From Oscillospiraceae bacterium (GTDB lineage: Bacteria > Bacillota > Clostridia > Oscillospirales > Oscillospiraceae), in the NCBI GenBank assembly GCA_015067495.1, contig SVMI01000001.1, positions 248,001 to 312,000 on the forward strand: a stretch of DNA of 64,000 nt, written 5' to 3'. Within the stretch, counting starts at the first letter, position 1; each line of letters begins with the position of its first letter. A program made the translations under genes and the position numbers. The notes below the pieces were generated by a model. The model saw only the letters and a list, made by a program, of their open reading frames with translations. It did no database searches and was not told the origin of the DNA. Shown here one piece after another: positions 25,470 through 31,785 of this stretch.

Positions 25470-27634
25470 TAAAAAGTACAATCCCCCGGCTTGACCGGGG
25501 GATTTTTCATGGAATAAGGACGGGCTGTGACGAATACGGTAGACCGGAGGTGGGATTTTTGATTCCTGCGATATGGCTGGTACTGAGCGGTCTGCTTTAT
25601 TCCCTGCAGCTGTCTTCCGGCAGCTTTCCAAAGCCCTTGAGCGCAAAAGAGGAGCAACACTATCTCCAGCTTGCCGCCAAGGGCGATCTGGAGGCACGCA
25701 ACATTTTGGTGGAGCGCAATCTGCGCCTTGTGGCGCACATTATGAAAAAATACTATGCCCAGACCTCGGATCAGGAGGATCTGATCTCCATCGGCACCAT
25801 CGGTCTGATCAAGGGCATCACGACCTTTGACGCTTCCAAGGGCGCGCGACTTGCCACCTATGCCGCCCGCTGCGTGGAAAATGCTATCTATACCTGAATG
25901 AAACATCACACTCCTTTCACGTGCCAAATTAAAATTTACGGTATCCTCCGCACCACGGAGGACGATGTGAACATCATCGTCCCCTGTGGTGTCGTTGTGT
26001 TTAACGGCAATAAAACTAACAATCTTCTTTATCAGTTCAATTGTCTGTTCGTAGGTAGCAATTTCCATCAAGCGAGGGAATGTAGCAATCGAGGATTTGA
26101 TTTGCTCAATCTGTTCAAGCGAATAAGCCTCAGACTCAATTTGCTCGTTAAGCACCGCTATTCTACCACTGAGGTCGTTTTTCTTATCCTGCAAGGCATG
26201 AATATCGTCCCAAATTAATTGCTTGTCGTCGGCAGTTAAACCGCCGTCTCGCAAGTTCTCCATTTGTACGGCAATACCCGACTTGATTTTATCAAGTTCC
26301 TTTTCTAGACCCTTGATTTCTTTCAGTTCTTCCCGATTTGCTTTCAGCAGTTCTTCACGGAGATTCTGCAACTGTACATAGTAGGGGTCGTCGGGACAGT
26401 TCATATGTGCAATGGTATCAATTACCATAGCATCTAAAGCATTGCCGTCTATATCTTCGCTTGAACACCCTAACCTATCTTCCATTCGTTTGCGACAGCG
26501 ATAATTAAATCGTAGGTCGCCCGATTTGGTGTAGCGGTTTGAGTGTGTTCTGACATTCATTCGCTCACCGCAAACGGGGCACCGCACCAAACCGCTGAGA
26601 ACAGACTTGGAGGTCTGCTTGGGACGGTCGTACTTGTCAACATTCTGTTTGAGCAGTTTCTGTACCCGTATCCAGTCAAAACCGCTTACAATGCCCTTGT
26701 GCTCACCTACGGCGACAATCCACTCGCTGATGGGTTTGGTTTCGGTTGTTTGTCTAAATTGGGGGTCAAGCAATGTTGAGGTGTCTTTCTTTTCTTTCTT
26801 CTGGTCCGTTTTGTTGTAGACCATTAAGCCGTGCTTGCCGTCAAACTCGCTTTCTTCGGCATAGATTGTTTCGCAGAACTCCAAGAAATAAGCAAGAGAG
26901 TCCTTGTCGGCAATGCAATACACAGGGTTGCGGAGAATGGTTTTGACGCTCGTCCTTGTGTGCTTTTTGCCGTTTCGGGTGAGTATGCCTTTGCTGTTAA
27001 GATAATCACGAACGGCATTCATTGACTTGGTGTCAAGATACATGCGGTAAATCTCTTTAACTATCTGCAGCTCACTCTCCACAGGTGCTAAATGGTTTTT
27101 GGTCCTCCTCTTTCCCCGAATGTTGATGTTCTCTTTCTTGGACTCGAAACCTAACGGAGTGTTGCCACCGAGCCAACGACCTTCTTTTGCCAGTTCGTGC
27201 AGATTATCAGAAATACGTTCGGCGATAATATCTCGCTCGAACTCGCTGATGACAGACAACAATTTGAGAATCAAGGTGGACTCTGCGGAAAGGTTTGTAA
27301 TTTTGCCCGAACAGGCAATAAAGGTTACACCGCGCTTTTCCAGTAATTCAATGAGTGCCATCATATCATTGGTGTTACGACACACACGGTCCACCTTATA
27401 GCAAAGCAGACACTGGTAGTTGTCAATGTTTCGAATGAGTCGTGTAAACTCCTTGCGGTCAGCATAGAAGCCCGACAAGCCCTCGTCCATAAAAATATCG
27501 GTGTTCTGGTCGGTGGATTTGACATCGAATTGAGAGTAGATATGCGCACGGCACTTTTCAATCTGTGATTGAATACTGTCGCCCTTATCGGTCAACTTTG
27601 ATTTACGAACATATATAGCAAACTTTTTCTCCAT
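25460..27634 (-). CDS. Large serine recombinase (SpoIVCA-type), reading frame crosses the att site
   Basis: The catalytic domain shows YVRKS with Ser12 as nucleophile, DEGLSGFYADRKEFTRL, YKVDRVCRNTNDMM and ISEFERDIIAERI. A recombinase domain (about 160-270), a zinc ribbon (LVRCPVCGERM ... YRCRKRM ... GCSS) and a coiled coil (LREELLKANREELKEIKGLEKEL) follow. AGGAGG precedes the ATG. The element encodes 585 codons with no stop; in the integrated state the last 139 codons run into antisense sigK down to 25460. In the excised circle the same frame joins the double-HTH gene, giving a ~745-residue fusion. It should catalyse integration and excision at sigK. Confidence 0.9.
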   Translation of the reverse strand: MEKKFAIYVRKSKLTDKGDSIQSQIEKCRAHIYSQFDVKSTDQNTDIFMDEGLSGFYADRKEFTRLIRNIDNYQCLLCYKVDRVCRNTNDMMALIELLEKRGVTFIACSGKITNLSAESTLILKLLSVISEFERDIIAERISDNLHELAKEGRWLGGNTPLGFESKKENINIRGKRRTKNHLAPVESELQIVKEIYRMYLDTKSMNAVRDYLNSKGILTRNGKKHTRTSVKTILRNPVYCIADKDSLAYFLEFCETIYAEESEFDGKHGLMVYNKTDQKKEKKDTSTLLDPQFRQTTETKPISEWIVAVGEHKGIVSGFDWIRVQKLLKQNVDKYDRPKQTSKSVLSGLVRCPVCGERMNVRTHSNRYTKSGDLRFNYRCRKRMEDRLGCSSEDIDGNALDAMVIDTIAHMNCPDDPYYVQLQNLREELLKANREELKEIKGLEKELDKIKSGIAVQMENLRDGGLTADDKQLIWDDIHALQDKKNDLSGRIAVLNEQIESEAYSLEQIEQIKSSIATFPRLMEIATYEQTIELIKKIVSFIAVKHNDTTGDDDVHIVLRGAEDTVNFNLARERSVMFHSGIDSIFHAAGGIGGKSRALGSVKGRDALDQTDGADGDQILLIRGLGIVFFHNVRHKAQIALHQNVACLQIALGGKLEIVLLLFCAQGLWKAAGRQLQGIKQTAQYQPYRRNQKSHLRSTVFVTARPYSMKNPPVKPGDCTFYYV
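25480..25507 (+). terminator. Rho-independent terminator of the glycan cluster
   Basis: AATCCCCCGG, short loop, CCGGGGGATT then TTT. Confidence 0.8.
25559..25897 (+). CDS. sigK: Sigma-K, N-terminal part, interrupted by a skin-like element
   Basis: This frame encodes the pro-sequence and region 2 of sigma-K. The first ~25 residues are hydrophobic (PAIWLVLSGLLYSLQL), matching the membrane-bound pro-peptide that SpoIVFB removes. PLSAKEEQHYLQLAAKGD, NLRLVAHIMKKY, EDLISIGTIGLIKGI and LATYAARCVEN follow. Homology stops at codon EN (25882); the next codons belong to the inserted element and reach a stop at 25895. GGAGG is placed for the TTG at 25559; the GTG at 25550 overlaps it. Joining base 25882 to 30190 restores ENEILMYF in frame. 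A sigma-E-like promoter may lie at about 25513-25540 (GAATAA ... GAATACGGT), tentative. Confidence 0.92.
   Translation: MIPAIWLVLSGLLYSLQLSSGSFPKPLSAKEEQHYLQLAAKGDLEARNILVERNLRLVAHIMKKYYAQTSDQEDLISIGTIGLIKGITTFDASKGARLATYAARCVENAIYT
25879..25904. other. attL half-site in sigK
   Basis: The shared core AAATG (25879-25883) is followed by the element arm GCTATCTATACCTGAATGAAAC-type half (25883-25904, 22 bases counting the G). Together with the arm at 30164-30185 it rebuilds a near-palindromic attP. Confidence 0.8.
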
Positions 27635-27694
27635 GTGTTTAACCTCCTATATTATTTATATTTTCTCATGGAAACGGATATTTTGCAAGGCTTA

Positions 27695-28045
27695 TTAGAA
27701 TGGTAAGTCGTCAAGTGGGTCTGCATATTGATTGGCAGAGAAATTGACATACATACCAATGAGTTTGTTGCAGCGCTCCTGTTGCAGGTAGACACAGGAA
27801 ATTGGCACACCCTTTTCGTAGGCGTCCTCTATGAGCCCGTAGTTAGGGTTAAGGTGTAAATGTGTTTCGGGGTCGGTATACTCAAAGACCATAATATTGA
27901 CGTAGTAGGAACGGTCTACATCCTCAACTTTCAATCCAAAGGTTAAGTAACCCTTTTCCTCGTTATACCAAATGTTTTGGATATAACCGCCTAAAAACTT
28001 GTTCTTGGTGCCTCTTTTGGCATTGTTAATTGTTACTGGTTTCAT
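27695..28045 (-). CDS. SSB-like single-strand DNA-binding protein (116 aa)
   Basis: The protein starts MKPVTINNAKRGTKNK and has beta-rich stretches consistent with an OB fold (YIQNIWYNEEKGYLTFGLKVED, VNIMVFEY). The C-terminus, DPLDDLPF, is the acidic-Pro-Phe tail by which SSB proteins recruit replication and repair partners. GAAAGGTGG precedes the ATG. It lies 60 bases before the serine recombinase, probably in one transcript. OB-fold assignment rests on the tail and pattern, not on a database match. Confidence 0.55.
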   Translation of the reverse strand: MKPVTINNAKRGTKNKFLGGYIQNIWYNEEKGYLTFGLKVEDVDRSYYVNIMVFEYTDPETHLHLNPNYGLIEDAYEKGVPISCVYLQQERCNKLIGMYVNFSANQYADPLDDLPF

Positions 28046-28214
28046 ATAAAAACCACCTTTCGTTAATATTGTAAATAAACCTACTAATACATTTTTTTCA
28101 AAATGTCAAGAAAAGAAGATAATAATTATTAACCTATTTACGAAAGTATCTTTTACCTATGTTTAAGACAATTAGCCTATTATCTTACTATAAGGTAGAT
28201 AGCAATTAACTTTA

Positions 28215-28267
28215 TATAAGTTATTAATATTAATATCTTAAGTAAGTATATTAATTAATAACTTATA
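28215..28267. repeat. AT-rich inverted repeat (arms 22 and 20 bp)
   Basis: The left arm (28215-28236) and right arm (28248-28267) pair along their length apart from a 2-base gap, around CTTAAGTAAGT. It sits just past the tyrosine recombinase stop in a ~230-base, almost pure A/T gap (28046-28276). It could terminate transcription, bind a recombinase or act as a replication start. Confidence 0.65.
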
Positions 28268-28276
28268 GGACGGAAA

Positions 28277-29158
28277 TCACTTTTTACTCGATAGGTACGC
28301 GGCACACAAATCGCTTCTTTGCTCGCCATGGCCGAGTGCTTTAAGGGTTGCCCCCTTGCCGTGCGCCTTGCAGTGCTCCTCGGCCCATAATTTGCGAATT
28401 GAGTGAGTGCCGCTCTTGGTTCGCCCGTCGGGGGTGGTTATGTGCAGTTTCTCACAGCGGCGGCGGAGATACTTGTTGACCGAGTCCTTTTTGACCCCGA
28501 AGACCTTGTCCTGCGGATTCTTCCCCTTGATACACTCTCGGAGCAGTTTGGCGGTCTGCTCGTCCATAGGAAGAACTCTCGACCTGGACCCCTTGTCTTT
28601 GAAAACGAGTATCTCGCCCTTTTGAAAGTCTATATGACGGACTTCCAGCCGTTCCAAGGTGTTTACCCTTACCCCTGTCGCATAAGCGAATTTGAGGGCA
28701 TTCAGGCTCGCAGAGGGACGTGGTGCATCCAGTATTCGTTCCATTTCTTCTTTGGTGAATGAATACTGTTTGATTGTGTCGGTGTTCTGCACCTTGCTCT
28801 CGTCAATGGTTACGGAGTAATCGACCCTAGCCCCGTATGCTCTTAAAACACACTTTTCCAGTTTTGCAAGGTAACTGCGATAAGTGCGTGCCGTTTCGGA
28901 ACTGACTCCAGACTCTAGCTTTGTGTCTATGAAGCGCTGACACATAACGGGGGTGATGTCGGCAACCCGTTTGATGTGGTACTCCGAACGGATGAAGCCT
29001 GCAAAGTCGTGGGAGAATTCGTTGAGCGCCTTTTTGGCGGCGAGCGACTTCACGATGTGGGAATTGTCCGACTGCTTGTCGGCCTTGTCGCTGTGCTTGT
29101 CAAAGTGAGGGACGAACACAGTTGCTGAATATAATTGGTAAAATAAACTCTTTGACAT
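28277..29158 (-). CDS. Tyrosine recombinase inside the sigK element
   Basis: The 293-residue protein has a core-binding domain (about 30-140) and the catalytic pattern Arg in ATGVRVNTLERL, Lys in VFKDKGSRSR, HSIR (HxxR), LGHGEQRSDLC and the nucleophile Tyr in AAYLSSKK near the end. AAGGAGA supports the start at 29158; the frame extends upstream to 29296 without a site. A second recombinase is not needed for the sigK reaction, so it probably serves another step, such as dimer resolution or an older integration route. Confidence 0.82.
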   Translation of the reverse strand: MSKSLFYQLYSATVFVPHFDKHSDKADKQSDNSHIVKSLAAKKALNEFSHDFAGFIRSEYHIKRVADITPVMCQRFIDTKLESGVSSETARTYRSYLAKLEKCVLRAYGARVDYSVTIDESKVQNTDTIKQYSFTKEEMERILDAPRPSASLNALKFAYATGVRVNTLERLEVRHIDFQKGEILVFKDKGSRSRVLPMDEQTAKLLRECIKGKNPQDKVFGVKKDSVNKYLRRRCEKLHITTPDGRTKSGTHSIRKLWAEEHCKAHGKGATLKALGHGEQRSDLCAAYLSSKK

Positions 29159-29185
29159 TCGTTTTTGTCTCCTTTCTGAAAGAAT

Positions 29186-29256
29186 AGTCCGCTTTGTCGG
29201 GCGAACTGTGGGCGTCTGTCTTACATCCGCCCTGTGTCCGCCCGTTAAAGCGGACT
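29186..29256. repeat. 18-bp inverted repeat upstream of the tyrosine recombinase
   Basis: AGTCCGCTTT-GT-CGGGCG at 29186-29203 faces CGCCCG-TT-AAAGCGGACT at 29239-29256; only the two middle bases fail to pair. It lies directly upstream of the ribosome binding site, so it could be a leader hairpin or an operator. Shorter hairpins follow to 29440 (CGGTGCC-GA-GGCACC; CCGACTGCCGTCGG). Confidence 0.65.
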
Positions 29257-29494
29257 TGAGTAAGCGGAGTTTTAGGGTGGTCGCCAATGCGAGCACCCTA
29301 AAAAATATCGTTATCGTTCAGTCAAAAGGCGACGGTGCCGAGGCACCCTCTACCCCAAAACAGCGGTATCGTGCCGCCGATAAACCGACTGCCGTCGGTC
29401 GTGCTCAACCAATCGCCCACGATACCCTCACTAGATAAAAGATATACGCATAAGACTTTCTACAACTGAATATCTTTTCACAGGGGGCTAATTT

Positions 29495-29668
29495 ATGGCT
29501 TTTAAAGCGGTCATACATTACCCGAACAGCGAAGAAGATAGGTCAAAGTTGATAGAAGACATGGCTATTTACAGGATAATGATTATGCGCGAATACCTCT
29601 CTAAACTCGAAACCAGTTCGGGTAACAAAATCAAGATTGTTGATGAATTACTTAAGGAAAAGCAATGA
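29495..29668 (+). CDS. 57-residue protein, candidate recombination directionality factor
   Basis: A short frame starting MAFKAVIHYPNSEEDRSKL and ending IVDELLKEKQ, with AGGGGG before the ATG at 29495 and a terminator just past the stop. It is mostly helical and charged and matches no family I know. It is the only plus-strand gene of the element, in the same direction as sigK. In C. difficile a small skin-encoded protein directs excision; by size and location this gene is a candidate for that job, which is inference only. Confidence 0.55.
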   Translation: MAFKAVIHYPNSEEDRSKLIEDMAIYRIMIMREYLSKLETSSGNKIKIVDELLKEKQ

Positions 29669-29704
29669 AAATCGGTGGTGCTTTGTTGCACCACCGATTT
29701 TTCT
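29669..29704. terminator. Bidirectional terminator
   Basis: AAATCGGTGGTGC-TTTGTT-GCACCACCGATTT with A and T tails, shared by the 57-residue gene and the double-HTH gene. Confidence 0.8.
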
Positions 29705-30189
29705 TATGGGATAAAGTGAATGTCTTTGAGTTTATGATACTTTTCTTTCGGGATAATGTTCACACTATGCTCCCATCGTTCAATTTGCCGACGGGTAACA
29801 CCCAACTGCTCACCGAGGTCGCATTGACGCAAATGCAACTCCTTTCGTCGTTGCTTGATGAATACAGAGTAGGGGTAGTCAATGAACTGCAGGTATTCAT
29901 CCATTAACAAATGCCTGTCCACATTGAGTGCCTCAGATATGCGGATAATCACATCATAGGGGCAATCAAGTTGGTTGTTCTCATATCGTATCATAGTTAC
30001 CCTGTCAATGCCGATAAGGTTTGCAAGGTCGTTGCCAAACAGATTCCTTTTCTTTCGGTAAAAAGCAATCTTCTCACCGATAGTGGCATCGTCGCTGATA
30101 GTTCGCAAGGGATAAACAAAGTGGAGCATTGGTTTTCCGCTATTATCAAAGACCACGAAAGAAGTTTCATTGAGGTCAAAATAGCAAAT
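29704..30189 (-). CDS. Double-HTH (XRE-like) protein, 5' end displaced by integration
   Basis: The element part encodes 160 residues with two helix-turn-helix segments: TIGEKIAFYRKKRN ... LANLIGIDRVTMIRYENN, and FIKQRRKELHLRQCDLGEQLGVTRRQIERWE. In the integrated state the frame continues upstream into antisense sigK (open to 30378); an ATG at 30129 with a weak GCGGA upstream could start a shorter product. In the excised circle the frame is continuous with the serine recombinase. It might be a regulator in one state and a DNA-binding tail of the recombinase in the other. Confidence 0.7.
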   Translation of the reverse strand: MCYFDLNETSFVVFDNSGKPMLHFVYPLRTISDDATIGEKIAFYRKKRNLFGNDLANLIGIDRVTMIRYENNQLDCPYDVIIRISEALNVDRHLLMDEYLQFIDYPYSVFIKQRRKELHLRQCDLGEQLGVTRRQIERWEHSVNIIPKEKYHKLKDIHFIP

Positions 30190-30190
30190 G
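30164..30190. other. attR half-site in sigK
   Basis: The element arm at 30164-30185 (GTTTCATTGAGGT ... ATAGC) meets the core AAATG at 30186-30190, after which sigK resumes with GAG ATC CTG. The arm matches the inverted attL arm at 18 of 22 positions. Confidence 0.8.
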
Positions 30191-30552
30191 AGATCCTGAT
30201 GTATTTCCGGGCGCAGAAAAAGTCCAGTCAGGATGTTTCGCTGTCGGATTACATCGAAACCGGCACGGACGGGGCGGCACTTTCCCTGATGGAGGTGGTT
30301 GCCGAGGAAGAGGATCTTTTCGAGTCGGTCTGCGCCCGTCAGCGCTCGGAGCAGGTACGCTGTGCGGTGGCGGAGCATCTGAAGGGGCGGGAAAAGCAGG
30401 TCATTCTCCTGCGTTACGGGTTAAACGGCAATCCGCCCCTGCGGCAGCGGGAGGTGGCAAAGCTTTTGGGCATCAGCCGCAGCTATGTATCACGCATCGA
30501 AACGAAGGCTCTGGGAAAGCTGCAGAAGGTCTTATCCGATAACGAATCGTAA
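30190..30552 (+). CDS. sigK: Sigma-K, C-terminal part
   Basis: This 120-codon segment begins EILMYFRAQKKSSQDVSL, the sequence that continues region 2.4 of sigma-K, and carries region 3 and region 4, with the helix-turn-helix REVAKLLGISRSYVSRIETKAL. It has no start of its own; the open frame upstream is element DNA. With the N-terminal segment it makes a protein of about 228 residues, close to the 241 of B. subtilis. Sigma-K drives late mother-cell genes for coat, dipicolinate and lysis. Confidence 0.92.
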   Translation, partial: EILMYFRAQKKSSQDVSLSDYIETGTDGAALSLMEVVAEEEDLFESVCARQRSEQVRCAVAEHLKGREKQVILLRYGLNGNPPLRQREVAKLLGISRSYVSRIETKALGKLQKVLSDNES

Positions 30553-30644
30553 TTTCGGTTCTCCTTGGAAGCATTGACTATAGGCTGATCGGATTCTTTT
30601 GCTTTCGCTCTTTTTGAAACGGTTCCTCACAAAAAACAGATAAA

Positions 30645-30766
30645 AAGGGCGGCTAATAGCCGCCCCTACGATTAGAAACGCCACGATGGAGAGTGTAGGG
30701 CGGCCCCTTGGTGCCGCCATTACAATATCGATAGGTTTCATGGCGGGAGCAAGTGCCCGCCCTACA
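30645..30766. repeat. Dispersed GTAGGGCGGG repeat abutting eutT
   Basis: Contains GGGCGGCTAATAGCCGCCC, GTAGGGCGGCCCCTTGGTGC and GGCGGGAGCAAGTGCCCGCC. It reaches the eutT stop codon (30762-30764), which its terminal CTAC supplies. Confidence 0.6.
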
Positions 30767-31448
30767 GTTTTGCTTTCAAACGGATCATCAGGATATACAG
30801 AAGGCTACTCAGCCGGTTGACCGCACGCAGAAGATCCTGCCGCGTGGCGCAGCCATCCCTGTCTGTGAAGGCTGTTACCGCTTTCAGCTCCGCGTCCCGT
30901 GCGGCGCAGCGGCAGAGGTTCAGCTGCGCCATTACCGCGCCGTCAGATGCTGACGGCATGAAGTGGGGCTGACCGTAAAACTCCTGCGGGCGGTGGCTGC
31001 GGCTGCGCTGCTCGTCGGATGTCAAGCCGCACAGCTTTTTGTCCGGGATCGGCTCGTTCAGCACCTCGCAGCGCAGGAGCAGCCGCACAAAGCTGAGGAT
31101 CTCCTCAAGATCTTTTTGCAGGGAAGCAGGTGCAGTTAGTTGACATAATATCAGGTGAGCTTCCAGCGTATCGATCGCTCCGCGGAAAGCAATGCGGGGG
31201 TGGTTTTTGCACACCAAAACATCGCCGTTCAGGTGGGTCATATGCTCCGGCTTTTCCGTGACGAAGCCGCCTCCAAGCAGTTTATACTGCTCCGGGCGCG
31301 CCTGCTCAGCCGGCAGGATCGGGATCTTCTCCCGGGTCAGGAAATCCCGGGCAGCACTTGTGAGCTGATCGTTTTTTCCGAGGAAGAAGACCCGTTTACC
31401 GTCACGGTTGCGCAGATTTTCCCGGACATTTTGCTCCGTGTAGAGCAT
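30762..31448 (-). CDS. eutT: Ethanolamine utilisation cobalamin adenosyltransferase
   Basis: The 228-residue protein makes adenosylcobalamin for ethanolamine ammonia-lyase. The adenosyltransferase core FRGAIDTLEAHLILCQL is at about residues 88-104, and the C-terminal LNRLSSLLYILMIRL helix matches the family. It is the last gene of the operon; its ATG overlaps the eutM stop (TAATG). The HX(11)CCxxC metal motif of enterobacterial EutT is not seen. Confidence 0.85.
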   Translation of the reverse strand: MLYTEQNVRENLRNRDGKRVFFLGKNDQLTSAARDFLTREKIPILPAEQARPEQYKLLGGGFVTEKPEHMTHLNGDVLVCKNHPRIAFRGAIDTLEAHLILCQLTAPASLQKDLEEILSFVRLLLRCEVLNEPIPDKKLCGLTSDEQRSRSHRPQEFYGQPHFMPSASDGAVMAQLNLCRCAARDAELKAVTAFTDRDGCATRQDLLRAVNRLSSLLYILMIRLKAKL

Positions 31449-31753
31449 TATGCCTTGGTGTTAGAGCCGGTGCCGCGGCGATCCTTGGGCAGGATGGCAT
31501 CCACCTCGGTATGGGGGCGGGCGATGACGTGGACGGAGACCAGCTCGCCCACCTTTTCGGCGGCTGCCGCGCCCGCATCGGTGGCAGCCTTGACCGCGCC
31601 CACGTCACCGCGAACCATGACGGTCACCAGACCGCCGCCCACCTGCTCCTTGCCGACCAGCTGCACGTTGGCGGATTTGACCATGGCGTCCGCCGCTTCG
31701 ATCGCGCCGACGAGACCCTTTGTTTCAATCATTCCCAAAGAATTTGTGTCCAT
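31448..31753 (-). CDS. eutM: Microcompartment hexameric shell protein EutM
   Basis: A 101-residue BMC-domain protein: [25 protein letters not shown] at the N-terminus (shown in part), [17 protein letters not shown] and [11 protein letters not shown], all family hallmarks. Hexamers tile the flat faces of the compartment that holds toxic acetaldehyde. AAGGAAATGG precedes the ATG. Confidence 0.93.
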   Translation of the reverse strand: MDTNSLGMIETKGLVGAIEAADAMVKSANVQLVGKEQVGGGLVTVMVRGDVGAVKAATDAGAAAAEKVGELVSVHVIARPHTEVDAILPKDRRGTGSNTKA

Positions 31754-31785
31754 AAGTTACCATTTCCTTTCGTTTTTTGTTAAAT

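Larger units (their letters stand above)
25884..30190. mobile_element. Skin-like prophage remnant inserted in sigK (4307 bp)
   Basis: The element lies exactly between the two halves of sigK, with AAATG shared at 25879-25883 and 30186-30190. It encodes a large serine recombinase, an SSB-like protein, a tyrosine recombinase, a 57-residue protein and a double-HTH protein, all minus strand except the 57-residue gene. It is more AT-rich than the flanks. In Bacillus subtilis and Clostridioides difficile, similar elements are cut out by a serine recombinase in the mother cell during sporulation. At 4.3 kb this one is much smaller than the ~48 kb and ~15 kb elements of those species (sizes from memory). 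Confidence 0.92.

Noticed and set aside
29911-30189. Open frame upstream of the sigK C-terminal part
   Set aside because: It is element DNA read antisense to the HTH gene; sigma-K homology starts only at 30190.
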